From Akkermansia muciniphila (GTDB lineage Bacteria > Verrucomicrobiota > Verrucomicrobiia > Limisphaerales > UBA9464), in NCBI GenBank assembly GCA_945898055.1, contig CAMDGV010000002.1, positions 105,666-149,317 on the forward strand: a DNA stretch of 43,652 nucleotides, read 5' to 3'. Within the stretch, counting starts at the first letter, position 1; every line of letters starts with the position of its first letter. The notes below the pieces were generated by a model. The model saw only the letters and a list, made by a program, of their open reading frames with translations, had not been told where the DNA came from and ran no database searches. The position numbers and the translations under genes are program-made. Below are positions 1 to 8,704 of the stretch, in pieces.

Positions 1-93
1 CGCTGCGAAAACTGAAAAAACAAGGGTTGCTGGGCTTTTTTTCCTACCCATTTCAGTGGGTCTAGAGTTTTTAAAAGGGGCATCGTCTCGAGA

Positions 94-2577
94 TTAAATT
101 TTGGAAAGAGGCCCTGATTCGAGCCGGAGCACCTCCCCAGATCGGGTGGATAAGCGAACACGTTCACCCCTCAATTCCTCGTGAAAAACACCCTCGCGCA
201 AAACCAAAATAACGTGGCCTGGCCAAGGATTAATCAGTAAACAATCCCTCCCCTTTTCACTCTCCAAAGTAATCGGACCGATCACCCCGTTTTGAAACGT
301 TCCGCTCACCAGAAAGGCGCCCGGCGCCCGTAACCGACCGAAACGAGCGGACTGATGGCGAGGCCAGACTGGGAAGAGTCGCGTCACTCCATTATGAGTT
401 TGCATCAACATTTCATTAATTGTCGCGGGTACGGCGGAACAGGATTCAATCCCGCCACCGCCAGTAAAAACCATCAAATTAGGGAAACCCCATTCCGCCA
501 ATTGCCGTCGTAGATGAGCCAAAATAACCTCAGGATCGTGCCCCACTCGGACAGCTCCGGGAAAGGTCAGACTAAAGCCATTGAAATGCCCTACCCATTC
601 CGACTCAGGCCAGCCGCGAACATCCTCCTGCAAGACTCGGAGCATCTCCGGATCGGAGCTCAATCCAAGGACGCAGGAAGGCCATACCATCCCCATAAAT
701 TCGACCCGAGAATTGTTTCGACTCGGACCTATTCGAGCGGCAGCTGGACCGGCATCCGCACCTCGAATTCGCCGAACACCGTCCACCATTACTGTGGGAA
801 AATCACTGATTCTCAAAAGGATATTTCGCCAGTGAGCTTGTCGAACGACATCCCTATTTAATTCGCTACTGAGCTCCAGCATCCCCTGAAAAAGCATGCG
901 TACCAAGCCCAAGGAAAGGGCGTTGTTGCGGTCACTACCTCCATCACCTACTTCGCCCGAAGCATCTCGAGTAATAACATAACGCCCGTTCTCTAAGCAC
1001 AGATACTCTTCCCAGAAATCGGCGGTCTCGCGGAGAAAAGGATAAACCCGACGCGCATAGTCTAGGTCCAAGGTATGGCGAAAGCGCAGAATCATATTGG
1101 CCGCAGCAAAGGCGGCATTGCTTTTCTGACCTAAAAACATCCGATTGCCTTCGCCTGGAATTGAATGACCGGTCGGCATTAGGGATGTCTCTAAACCGCG
1201 CGGGCCGATGCCCACATCATAGTAGACCCCACGGGTCCCTAGATAAGTCCGCGCATTGGTGCGAGCCGTGGGTAGATAATCGAGGATCGGTGCGTCATAG
1301 GGATCCGCTAATTCCGGATGGTTCGATGAAAAAACACCCCACCACGGCGCTTGATGATTATAATTCAGATGGTAATCCGCCTGCCAAGCGGGTCCGTCGG
1401 TCGTAATCCAATTCCCAAAAAGAGACGGTGGAAAGCGCGGGTTGCGGCTACAGGAAGCCATTAAATACTGAGATCCATAATAAAACCGTTCAATCAAGGG
1501 GTCGCCGATCTCCACGAACGATTGAGACCAAAAATGTCGCCACCACTCGCGATGAGACCGCCGCAACACCTCAATGCGTTGCGGGGTTAGCTCGGAAATC
1601 CGGCGTCGCGCCTCTTCGGTTGGGGTCTTCGATTCCTCGTTGGTTACAATGGCTGCAACAATTGTCACCGGATGCCCAGGTGCTAAAACAAAGCGGTCCG
1701 CGGACCAACCCTCGCCACGGCTCCAGGGTAAGCCTGGTTGACGATGGTGAAACAGGCGCATTGCGACCGCGGCTTCACTCGTCTGACGCGAAGGAGTTGG
1801 CTCCAAGGCCATGGTATTGGTATTTGAAACAAAGCGGCGGACCGCCCAATAGCCATCTGGCAAAGGCCCCGTTGCTGTCTCAGACTCATTTCCCGTCGCT
1901 GCCCAAAGACTGACATCGACGCCGGTTTGATCGGTCGGCTTGAAGGGATTTACGTCGTCGGATTTGCCATCCACCGACAGTTCAATGATCAATAGATTTT
2001 CGGTAGCGGCGACCCACGAACGAAATCGAATGACAGCCCCGGTCCGAGTGAAAGGCGGTGGATCTTGCATCCGCTGGACAGTGGTCAAGGTGTGAAGGAC
2101 TTCAGCTGTTTCCAACACCTGTTCCACGCGATACCCCCCATTAACCAAAGCCGGAATCGCAATATCGATACCACCAATGGGAGCGGGATGCGCATTGGGA
2201 TACACTGATTTTGTCTTCCAGAAATCGTTCTTAGAAATCCAGAATCGGTGACGTTCCGGACAATTTGTACTAGCGACCGGCGCCCGATAGACATTTGCGC
2301 CGCCGTCTTCGCCCAAGCCAAAGTGCCGCTGACGTTCAATCACTCCGCCGATCACAACACCGACGTCGCCATTCCCTAACAGAGGCCCATCGGGCACTTT
2401 GCGACTGGGTACATAAATGGGGGGCCGAGTAAAGACACCCCGTTGACGCGCTACCACGGTAAGAGCCTCTTGTTCTAGGCTCAAGGACTTCGAATGGGCA
2501 CCTTCTTGACCAACCGCCCAACTGCAGGCAAACACAGAGAAAAAAAACAGGAGGCAGACCGTGAAAAACGGAGTCAT
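94..2577 (-). CDS. Secreted GH95-like six-hairpin glycosidase
   Basis: This 827-residue protein starts with a signal peptide (hydrophobic residues 4-20, likely cleavage after AVG at 23). Residues 61-78 contain the PDGPLLGNGDVGVVIGG segment typical of the N-terminal sandwich domain of GH95 alpha-L-fucosidases and relatives. The (alpha/alpha)6 barrel follows: DYHLNYNHQAPWW (401-413) matches the GH95 DYHLNxNxQ segment, including the two Asn residues (405, 407) used in catalysis, and Glu542 in SGEVGDGG is a candidate acid. Near 709-730, where GH95 has I-D-x-N-F-G before EMLxQSH, this protein has I-E-S-C-S before NEMLMQTHNG, so the usual catalytic Asp is Glu711 or is absent. Substrate is therefore uncertain. 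It is the last gene of a three-gene minus-strand block; its ATG overlaps the stop of the DUF1501 gene by 4 bases, which suggests translational coupling. Sure of the fold family, unsure of the activity. Confidence 0.8.
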   Translation of the reverse strand: MTPFFTVCLLFFFSVFACSWAVGQEGAHSKSLSLEQEALTVVARQRGVFTRPPIYVPSRKVPDGPLLGNGDVGVVIGGVIERQRHFGLGEDGGANVYRAPVASTNCPERHRFWISKNDFWKTKSVYPNAHPAPIGGIDIAIPALVNGGYRVEQVLETAEVLHTLTTVQRMQDPPPFTRTGAVIRFRSWVAATENLLIIELSVDGKSDDVNPFKPTDQTGVDVSLWAATGNESETATGPLPDGYWAVRRFVSNTNTMALEPTPSRQTSEAAVAMRLFHHRQPGLPWSRGEGWSADRFVLAPGHPVTIVAAIVTNEESKTPTEEARRRISELTPQRIEVLRRSHREWWRHFWSQSFVEIGDPLIERFYYGSQYLMASCSRNPRFPPSLFGNWITTDGPAWQADYHLNYNHQAPWWGVFSSNHPELADPYDAPILDYLPTARTNARTYLGTRGVYYDVGIGPRGLETSLMPTGHSIPGEGNRMFLGQKSNAAFAAANMILRFRHTLDLDYARRVYPFLRETADFWEEYLCLENGRYVITRDASGEVGDGGSDRNNALSLGLVRMLFQGMLELSSELNRDVVRQAHWRNILLRISDFPTVMVDGVRRIRGADAGPAAARIGPSRNNSRVEFMGMVWPSCVLGLSSDPEMLRVLQEDVRGWPESEWVGHFNGFSLTFPGAVRVGHDPEVILAHLRRQLAEWGFPNLMVFTGGGGIESCSAVPATINEMLMQTHNGVTRLFPVWPRHQSARFGRLRAPGAFLVSGTFQNGVIGPITLESEKGRDCLLINPWPGHVILVLREGVFHEELRGERVRLSTRSGEVLRLESGPLSKI

Positions 2578-4025
2578 GCAATGACAGCTTTGACCACATC
2601 GCCGCCGACGTCGGTCAAACGATAGTTGCGGCCATTATGAAAAAAAGTAAGGCGTTCATGATCAAATCCGAGCAAGTGCAAGAAGGTTGCGTGCAAGTCA
2701 TTGACGCTCACCCGATCCACCACCGCTTTATGGCCCACCTCGTCGGTTTCACCGTAATGAACCCCGCCTTTGCTTCCGCCGCCGGCCATCCAATAAGTAA
2801 AGGCCAAGGGATTATGGTCCCGACCCGGTTTGCTTCCCTTTTGAGAGACTGGAAGCCGTCCAAATTCACCGCCCCAAATCACCAAAGTTTCATCGAGAAG
2901 CCCCCGTTGTTCTAGGTCCGCTAAAAGCCCAGCGATAGGCTGATCTGTCTCTCGAGCAAAGCCGCGATGATTGCCGACAATATCTTCGTGCCCATCCCAA
3001 CTCCGTTGATTGTCCATGCCACCCGAATAAATCTGCACAAAGCGAACCCCCCGTTCCACCATCCGACGCGCAGTCATACATTGGGCGGCAAAATGACTGC
3101 AGTGCTTTTGATCGAACCCGTACAAACGACGGACTGATTCGGATTCTTTAGAAATATCAAAAGCCTCCGGGGCGGCGGTTTGCATCCGATAGGCTAATTC
3201 AAAACTCTCAATCCGCGCGCTCCATTCAGCATCGGCGGCCGTTTTCGCTCCCGGTTTCTGGTTCAAGGCGGCCAGTAAATCGAACTGTGCCCGTTGAGCA
3301 CTGACATCCATACCCGCGGCACGGCGTAGGTTATCGATGGGTTCGCCCTTGGGTCGGAGCCAAGTTCCCTGATGAACTCCAGGAAGAAAGCCCGCCCCCC
3401 AGTTAGTGGCTTGACCCTTAGGAAGTCCGCGATCAAGAGGATCACTCATCACGACAAACGCCGGTAAATTGCGACTAACACTCCCCAACCCGTAGGTTGC
3501 CCACGAACCCACACAGGGAGAACCCATGCGGGTGGAACCTGTATTGATCATAAACAAGGCTGGGCTGTGGTTATTAGATTCGGTATGGCAGGAGTGAATA
3601 AAGGCCATCTTGTCGACATGCCGGGCCATGTGAGGAAAAAGATCACTCACCCACGCGCCGCTTTTACCGTGTTGCGCCCAAGTAAAGGGCGACTGCATTA
3701 ACGGACCTACGGCCTCCGTAAAAAAACCGGTTTTATTGTCAAAACCTGCCAATTCCTTGCCATTCCCTCGAATCAAACCCGGCTTGTAGTCCCAGGTATC
3801 TACTTGACTCGGACCGCCATTCATAAAGAGCCAAATCACTGATTTTGCGCGCGCCGGAAAATGGGCGATTCGCGGTGCTAATGGATCCACTGGGGTTGCC
3901 CCCAATAAGCGCTCGTCGCCGAGCAATCCAGCCAAGGCGAGTAATCCTGCGCCACCACCGGCACGACGCAAAGCTTCCCGACGACTCAAAGTCTGAGGAG
4001 TATTAATCGACATAAAGGAATTCAT
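2574..4025 (-). CDS. DUF1501 family protein (Tat-exported, alkaline-phosphatase-like fold)
   Basis: Recognised as DUF1501, a PVC-enriched family related to the sulfatase/alkaline phosphatase superfamily; no reaction is established for it. A twin-arginine signal is visible near the N-terminus (SRREALRRAGGG then a hydrophobic stretch LLALAGLLG), indicating folded export. Family landmarks are NGGPSQVDTWDYKPG early on, GGMDNQRSWDGHEDI, IWGGEFGRLP and the C-terminal RLTDVGGDVVKAVIA. The frame opens further upstream only through a TTG codon at 4055; ATG codons lie at 4025 and 4013, both overlapping the end of the upstream DUF1549/1553 gene (stop at 4003). I chose 4025, but neither has a clear ribosome site. 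DUF1501 genes usually sit directly after DUF1549/DUF1553 genes, as here, so the two products probably act together at the cell surface. Confidence 0.9.
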   Translation of the reverse strand: MNSFMSINTPQTLSRREALRRAGGGAGLLALAGLLGDERLLGATPVDPLAPRIAHFPARAKSVIWLFMNGGPSQVDTWDYKPGLIRGNGKELAGFDNKTGFFTEAVGPLMQSPFTWAQHGKSGAWVSDLFPHMARHVDKMAFIHSCHTESNNHSPALFMINTGSTRMGSPCVGSWATYGLGSVSRNLPAFVVMSDPLDRGLPKGQATNWGAGFLPGVHQGTWLRPKGEPIDNLRRAAGMDVSAQRAQFDLLAALNQKPGAKTAADAEWSARIESFELAYRMQTAAPEAFDISKESESVRRLYGFDQKHCSHFAAQCMTARRMVERGVRFVQIYSGGMDNQRSWDGHEDIVGNHRGFARETDQPIAGLLADLEQRGLLDETLVIWGGEFGRLPVSQKGSKPGRDHNPLAFTYWMAGGGSKGGVHYGETDEVGHKAVVDRVSVNDLHATFLHLLGFDHERLTFFHNGRNYRLTDVGGDVVKAVIA

Positions 4026-7000
4026 TGAGACTAAGAAGGGTCTGAGCGAAATCAATCAAAGCAGTTCCCCGTGGGTCGGCGAGGTTCGCTCCCTGGTAGC
4101 GAGCCTGTTGCCCTTCGAGAAAACGAAGGGCAACAACCTGTTCTTTGCTGGTCGGCAACCGGTTTAAGGCCAGCAAATAGCCTCGTCGGACCGCATCAAC
4201 CAGAGGGCGGTCGGTTCCCTGATCCGATCGCTTAGCAAAGGCTGCCGCCCAAGAACGTACATGCGGACTATTCATCAGCCATAAGGCTTGGGGGGCCACC
4301 GTTGTTACCGGTCGAATCCCTTGGCTAACCAACGGTTCCGGGGCATCAAAGGATTGCATCGAAGAAACCAATTGGCTCCGTTTCACCGTAAAATAGATAC
4401 TCCGACGACGACTGGCTTCATCTAGGGTTCCCGGGCCATAAAGGTTCGTCGCCAGAACTCCGCAGACCGATAATAACGAGTCGCGGATGGCTTCGGCTTC
4501 TAAACGCTGAGGAATTCTCCGTGTCAGTAAAACGTTATTGGGATCCGCTAGAACCCGAGCAGAGGTGGTCGCACTGGATTGACGATACACCGCACTGGTC
4601 ATCAAAAGTTGATGAAGAGGCTTTAGGTGCCAGCCGTTCCGAATCAATTCGGAGGCCATCCAATCGAGAAGCTCCGGATGGCTTGGTTTGGTTCCTTGCT
4701 TGCCGAAATCATTGGGTGTTGCCACTAATCCTTGGCCGAAGTGATGCTGCCACATTCGGTTCACAATCACTCGCGCCACCAAATGCCCCGCCCCCCGTTC
4801 CGAATCCGTCATCCAAGTGGCTAAGGATCGTCGACGCCCAGAGCCTTTGGATCCCGATGGAGGGGTCCAACTCCATCGTGTTTCTTCGGCTGGGTCTGGC
4901 AAAAGCACTTGCAAAAAACCAGCCGTCGCAACACCTCGTTTGGCATCTGGGCTTCCGCGATTCAGAAAATAGGTCTCCGGATAAAAATCGGCGCCCTGAC
5001 TATGCATTCGTAACGCCGGATAGCCTTCGCCACAGATCAAAACATGGGTCAACTTCGGCTTAGGCGGATTCACCCCATGCGCCTCCACGGCCGCTTGCAG
5101 TCGTACCCATTCCGGTTCCAAAGGCTTCCGCCAATCCAGCAAAAGAGAGGTGTCCGCAGCCGTTAACACCCCTGTACCTCCGCCCAATCGGTTTTTCTCG
5201 AGGAGTGCGGCGATCGCCAGAGGTAGCCCCATCCCAGTGAGCGAGGGCGCTGATTGGGTCGATATCGATAACCGCGGACGACCGATCGTGTGCCGGGTGT
5301 TCACCGCAAACTCGAGGCGCACCTCCAGTTCAACCCCTGCCTCGCTCCCAATTGGAGCTTCGAATTCAAATACTGCCGCATGATTGGTGCCCAAATGTGG
5401 ATCCAAGGCCCAACCTGTCTTGGGATCTAAGTCCAAAGCACTCCCCACCGAAAGCGTCGTTGAATTTTGTTCAAAGGTGGCGCGCGCTTTCACTAAGCGA
5501 ACCTCACCGGTGGTGCCAGCCCCTACGTTGGAGGCAAAAAGTCGGACCCGACTGAGTCCAATATTTCCGTTATCAGCGCGCCCCGGTCCTCCCCCTTTCA
5601 TACTCGGATGCGCCAGCGCTTCCACGCGCAAGGCCCGCCAGCCTCCTGAGGCCAACTTGGCTCGGAAGGTGTAGGTATCCGATTCCCCATTCACTCCTTC
5701 AACCAACTGCGATCCGTCGCCTAATTGCCGAAAAGATGCACCCGCCTTGGACACACTGGTGGTGGGCGTAATTAACTGCCATTCAGATGCGGGCATCGTG
5801 GCTCCAGAAGCCATCCAACTCCCAAGACGTTTTGGCAATTCTGTCTCTTCGTACTTTCGCAGGGCTCCCACCAAAGGATCATGCTCCAGCTTGTACCGCT
5901 CGAGGACGCGTTGGGTTGCGCTTGGATCAAGATCCAATTCGACATCACTTCGCACCGTGGTCGTGAAGGTCGACAGCATCCGATAATAATCACGCGCGGC
6001 AATGGGATCAAACTTATGATCATGACAGCGCGCACACCCGACGGTCAGCCCTAACATTGCCGTCCCTGTCGTCGCCAACATATCATCCATCGCATCATAC
6101 CGGACCCTCTCCACTTCGTTGGCCGTAATTTGTGTCGGAAAAACGCCGGCACCCAAAAAGCCCGTGGCCATCAGTGCCTGCACGTTTTTAGGTTCAAATT
6201 CATCACCCGCAATCTGCCAGCGTACGAACTGATCGTAAGGCATATCTTCGTTCAAGGCCCTAATCACGAAATCACGGAAGTGATAGGCTCCGGGACGATC
6301 GTAATCGTGCTCAAATCCAGAACTCTCAGCAAACCGTGCCACATCGAGCCAATGACGGGCCCAGCGCTCACCATAACGGGGACTCGCCAAGAGACGAGAC
6401 ACCACCTTCGACCAAGCATCGGTCGAGGTATCTCCCACAAATGCTTCCACCTCCTCCGGTGAAGGCGGCAATCCTAGCAAATCAAATGAGGCCCTCCGAA
6501 TAAGCGTCCGCCGATCCGCTTCCGGATTAGGTTTTAGTGACTTGGATTCCAGCCCCGCGAGAATAAAACGGTCCACCGGCGTCTTTACCCACCTCGATTG
6601 CCGAACCGTCGGTGGCGCTGATCGGCCCAGAGGTTGAAAAGCCCACCAAGCCCGCTCATCGGCTCCAATCGCAAAAGCCTTCTTCGACGCAATCGAACGG
6701 CCCTTGATCAAGGGCTCATCATAAGGCGCTCCCGCATCAATCCAACCTTTCAAACGCTCCACTTCTACCCTCGATAAGCGGGCTCCTTTCGAGGTTGGAT
6801 GAACTTCAGTTGTGCGGGAAACAACATCAATCAATCGACTCGACCGCCCATTATAAACAGTGATCACCGCTCCACCACTTCCACCACGCAAAAGACCTTC
6901 ACGGGTCACTAAATCCAAGCCGCCTTCTGTCTTGGTTCCACCGTGGCAGAATAAACACTGCTCCAGCAAAATGGGACGAATATCGTGCTGGAATAAATCC

Positions 7001-7113
7001 AACCCCCGAACCATTCGTGCGGCATGATCGACCGGAACACTCCCCACGGGTGCCGCCACAGCCGCTGCAGACTGCCATATAAAGGCCAGAAATAAAATCC
7101 ATCTTTGGTTCAT
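4003..7113 (-). CDS. PSCyt1-DUF1549-DUF1553 protein, c-type haem
   Basis: Large exported protein of 1036 residues from the ATG at 7113, chosen because it gives a signal peptide (MNQRWILFLAFIWQSAAA); the frame stays open to 7290 but that extension looks non-signal-like. A planctomycete-type cytochrome c domain lies at about 35-120 with a haem motif C53-L-F-C56-H57. DUF1549 covers roughly 175-400 (PVDRFILAGLESKSL, LLGLPPSPEEVEAF) and contains a second CxxCH in CARCHDHKFDPIA near 361. DUF1553 covers about 755-1000 (VIVNRMWQHHFGQGLV, TPNDFGKQGTKPSHPELLDW, TSAVYRQSS). The middle third is less conserved and may be a binding domain. These proteins are common in PVC bacteria and are thought to be haem-binding surface proteins linked to polymer degradation, without a proven reaction. 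It leads the block with DUF1501 and the GH95-like enzyme. Confidence 0.9.
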   Translation of the reverse strand: MNQRWILFLAFIWQSAAAVAAPVGSVPVDHAARMVRGLDLFQHDIRPILLEQCLFCHGGTKTEGGLDLVTREGLLRGGSGGAVITVYNGRSSRLIDVVSRTTEVHPTSKGARLSRVEVERLKGWIDAGAPYDEPLIKGRSIASKKAFAIGADERAWWAFQPLGRSAPPTVRQSRWVKTPVDRFILAGLESKSLKPNPEADRRTLIRRASFDLLGLPPSPEEVEAFVGDTSTDAWSKVVSRLLASPRYGERWARHWLDVARFAESSGFEHDYDRPGAYHFRDFVIRALNEDMPYDQFVRWQIAGDEFEPKNVQALMATGFLGAGVFPTQITANEVERVRYDAMDDMLATTGTAMLGLTVGCARCHDHKFDPIAARDYYRMLSTFTTTVRSDVELDLDPSATQRVLERYKLEHDPLVGALRKYEETELPKRLGSWMASGATMPASEWQLITPTTSVSKAGASFRQLGDGSQLVEGVNGESDTYTFRAKLASGGWRALRVEALAHPSMKGGGPGRADNGNIGLSRVRLFASNVGAGTTGEVRLVKARATFEQNSTTLSVGSALDLDPKTGWALDPHLGTNHAAVFEFEAPIGSEAGVELEVRLEFAVNTRHTIGRPRLSISTQSAPSLTGMGLPLAIAALLEKNRLGGGTGVLTAADTSLLLDWRKPLEPEWVRLQAAVEAHGVNPPKPKLTHVLICGEGYPALRMHSQGADFYPETYFLNRGSPDAKRGVATAGFLQVLLPDPAEETRWSWTPPSGSKGSGRRRSLATWMTDSERGAGHLVARVIVNRMWQHHFGQGLVATPNDFGKQGTKPSHPELLDWMASELIRNGWHLKPLHQLLMTSAVYRQSSATTSARVLADPNNVLLTRRIPQRLEAEAIRDSLLSVCGVLATNLYGPGTLDEASRRRSIYFTVKRSQLVSSMQSFDAPEPLVSQGIRPVTTVAPQALWLMNSPHVRSWAAAFAKRSDQGTDRPLVDAVRRGYLLALNRLPTSKEQVVALRFLEGQQARYQGANLADPRGTALIDFAQTLLSLNEFLYVD

Positions 7114-7294
7114 AGCAAGTTCGCTGGAAAGAGAGGTGAAGATAATTTCTTTTTGATAAATCTCAATGGTTCTTCGCAATTCAGCCGAAAATAATCCCCA
7201 GTCGACGCGGCGCTTTCTTTTCGATCCAACGGTGACTCGCTCCCCCCAAATAACCGACTTGCAGCGTGCCACCCTCAGGGGGACGATCACCCCA

Positions 7295-8236
7295 ATGCTA
7301 AATCCATTGCGTGTCCCCTTCCCAATGTGCCTCAGCCTGCTTATCGCCGCTTGGAGCTATACGCTCCTCGCCGAATCTACAACCCCTCAAAAAAGCGGTT
7401 CTTCTCTACCCTGCGACCCTTCGGTTGCCACGGTGATTACTGCTCACCGAAGCCCGAGCCCCATCTTAGTGGATGGACGTCTCAACGAGGCCGCTTGGTC
7501 AACGGCGCAAATCTCGCCCACCTTCGTCGATTTAATCTCAGGCAAACCGACTCGGTTCGGAACCCGTGTTCGGTTACTTTGGGACGACACCGATCTGTAC
7601 GTCGCCTACCAAATCGAGGAGACACGCGTGCGGGCAAGTCTGACCAATCATAATGACGCCATTTACACGGAAAATGACGTTGAACTCTTCATTGCCAGTG
7701 ACGACGCCTATTACGAATTTGAAATCAACGCACGGAATACCGTCTATGAGGTCTTTTTCCTTTGGGAATCTGCCTATGAGACGGGAGGGTTTTCCTCGCT
7801 GCCAGAATTGAATAGGAAGAATCTACAACCCTTTAATGGCGTCGGATTTACGACCCATCCACGCGGACGTCGTCTCGGACACTTCAACTGGCGGTTTCCC
7901 GGGTTAAAAACCGCTGTCTATGTGGATGGCACCTTAAACGATGACACTGATATCGATCGGGGTTGGTCGGTCGAAATCAAATTACCTTGGGCCGGAATGC
8001 AAGCACTCGAACCAAAGTCCAAACGATCTCATCCGCCCCAGCATGGAGAAGAATGGCGACTAGACTTCTCCCGCTTCAACACCGCCAAGGAAGCAGCACC
8101 GGCCAAAGATTCTGGCGGTTGGGCTTTGAGTCCTCACGGCATCTGGGATTCACACGTACCCGAATGCTTTGCTCGAGTGCGTTTCTCCACCAATACGCCC
8201 TCATCAAAGCCAGTTCGCAAAAATACCGGGAAGTGA
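7295..8236 (+). CDS. Secreted carbohydrate-binding family 9-like protein
   Basis: Protein of 313 residues when read from the ATG at 7295, which gives a signal peptide (MLNPLRVPFPMCLSLLIAAW) and has a purine-rich AGGGGGA about 12 bases upstream; an ATG at 7166 in frame gives a long charged N-terminus and overlaps the divergent gene. The body matches CBM9-like domains found in PVC secreted proteins: ILVDGRLNEAAW, then VRLLWDDTDLYVAYQIEE, NDVELFIA, YYEFEINARNTVYEVFF, and RGWSVEIKLPW. These features mark a stand-alone binding module, probably for sugars or glycosides, with no catalytic motif visible. It is transcribed divergently from the haem DUF1549/1553 block and lies between the two DUF1501 modules, so it may serve either. 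Confidence 0.85.
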   Translation: MLNPLRVPFPMCLSLLIAAWSYTLLAESTTPQKSGSSLPCDPSVATVITAHRSPSPILVDGRLNEAAWSTAQISPTFVDLISGKPTRFGTRVRLLWDDTDLYVAYQIEETRVRASLTNHNDAIYTENDVELFIASDDAYYEFEINARNTVYEVFFLWESAYETGGFSSLPELNRKNLQPFNGVGFTTHPRGRRLGHFNWRFPGLKTAVYVDGTLNDDTDIDRGWSVEIKLPWAGMQALEPKSKRSHPPQHGEEWRLDFSRFNTAKEAAPAKDSGGWALSPHGIWDSHVPECFARVRFSTNTPSSKPVRKNTGK

Positions 8237-8704
8237 TTCTCAGCATTCCTTGCCTGAGGCTTTGAGGACGTAGGTCTTATTCTGGGCGGAGCCATCTTGG
8301 TGGACGTTCGTGAAAAAACCTCACTGCCTCCGTTCACCTTCATTGCCGAGTCCTTTTGCCTCTGGTGCCAGTGAAGCTTGTCCTGAAAGGCCGTTTTAGG
8401 CTAATCGACAAAAGAGTTGACCGTACTTACGGACATCAACCGCCTAGAGACTGAAAAGTGAAGAGGACTCTCCCCTCTAACGCACCCTCTCAGTCCGTTC
8501 AAAGCTTGGAGGAAAAAGCGAGAGCCAAAAGAGGCGAAAATGAAGGTGTTAGGGACGCAGTTGTACCGAGGCGCGACCCGAATAACATTCTATGAAGAGA
8601 GTTCAGGTTGAAGCATCGAGTTTAAACTCAAAAAATTCGTCGGAATTTCCCTCTTTTTACTCTCTGTTTTTTAAGACAAGGTTGCTTCTAGTCTCCAAGC
8701 TGAA
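8237..8704. other. Intergenic region, no gene seen
   Basis: This 468-base gap lies between the CBM9-like gene and the second DUF1549/1553 gene. No frame of convincing length, tRNA, or strong hairpin with a T-run was found. The last 80 bases are A+T-rich and should hold the promoter of the downstream gene, but no clear -35/-10 pair could be picked by eye. A short minus-strand stretch near 8250-8330 reads like protein (TNVHQDGSAQNKTYVLKA) but is too short to name. Confidence 0.5.

Noticed and set aside
47-62. Hairpin accca-tttcag-tgggt at the left edge
   Set aside because: Five-pair stem with a T-run only several bases away; too weak and the upstream gene is outside the window.
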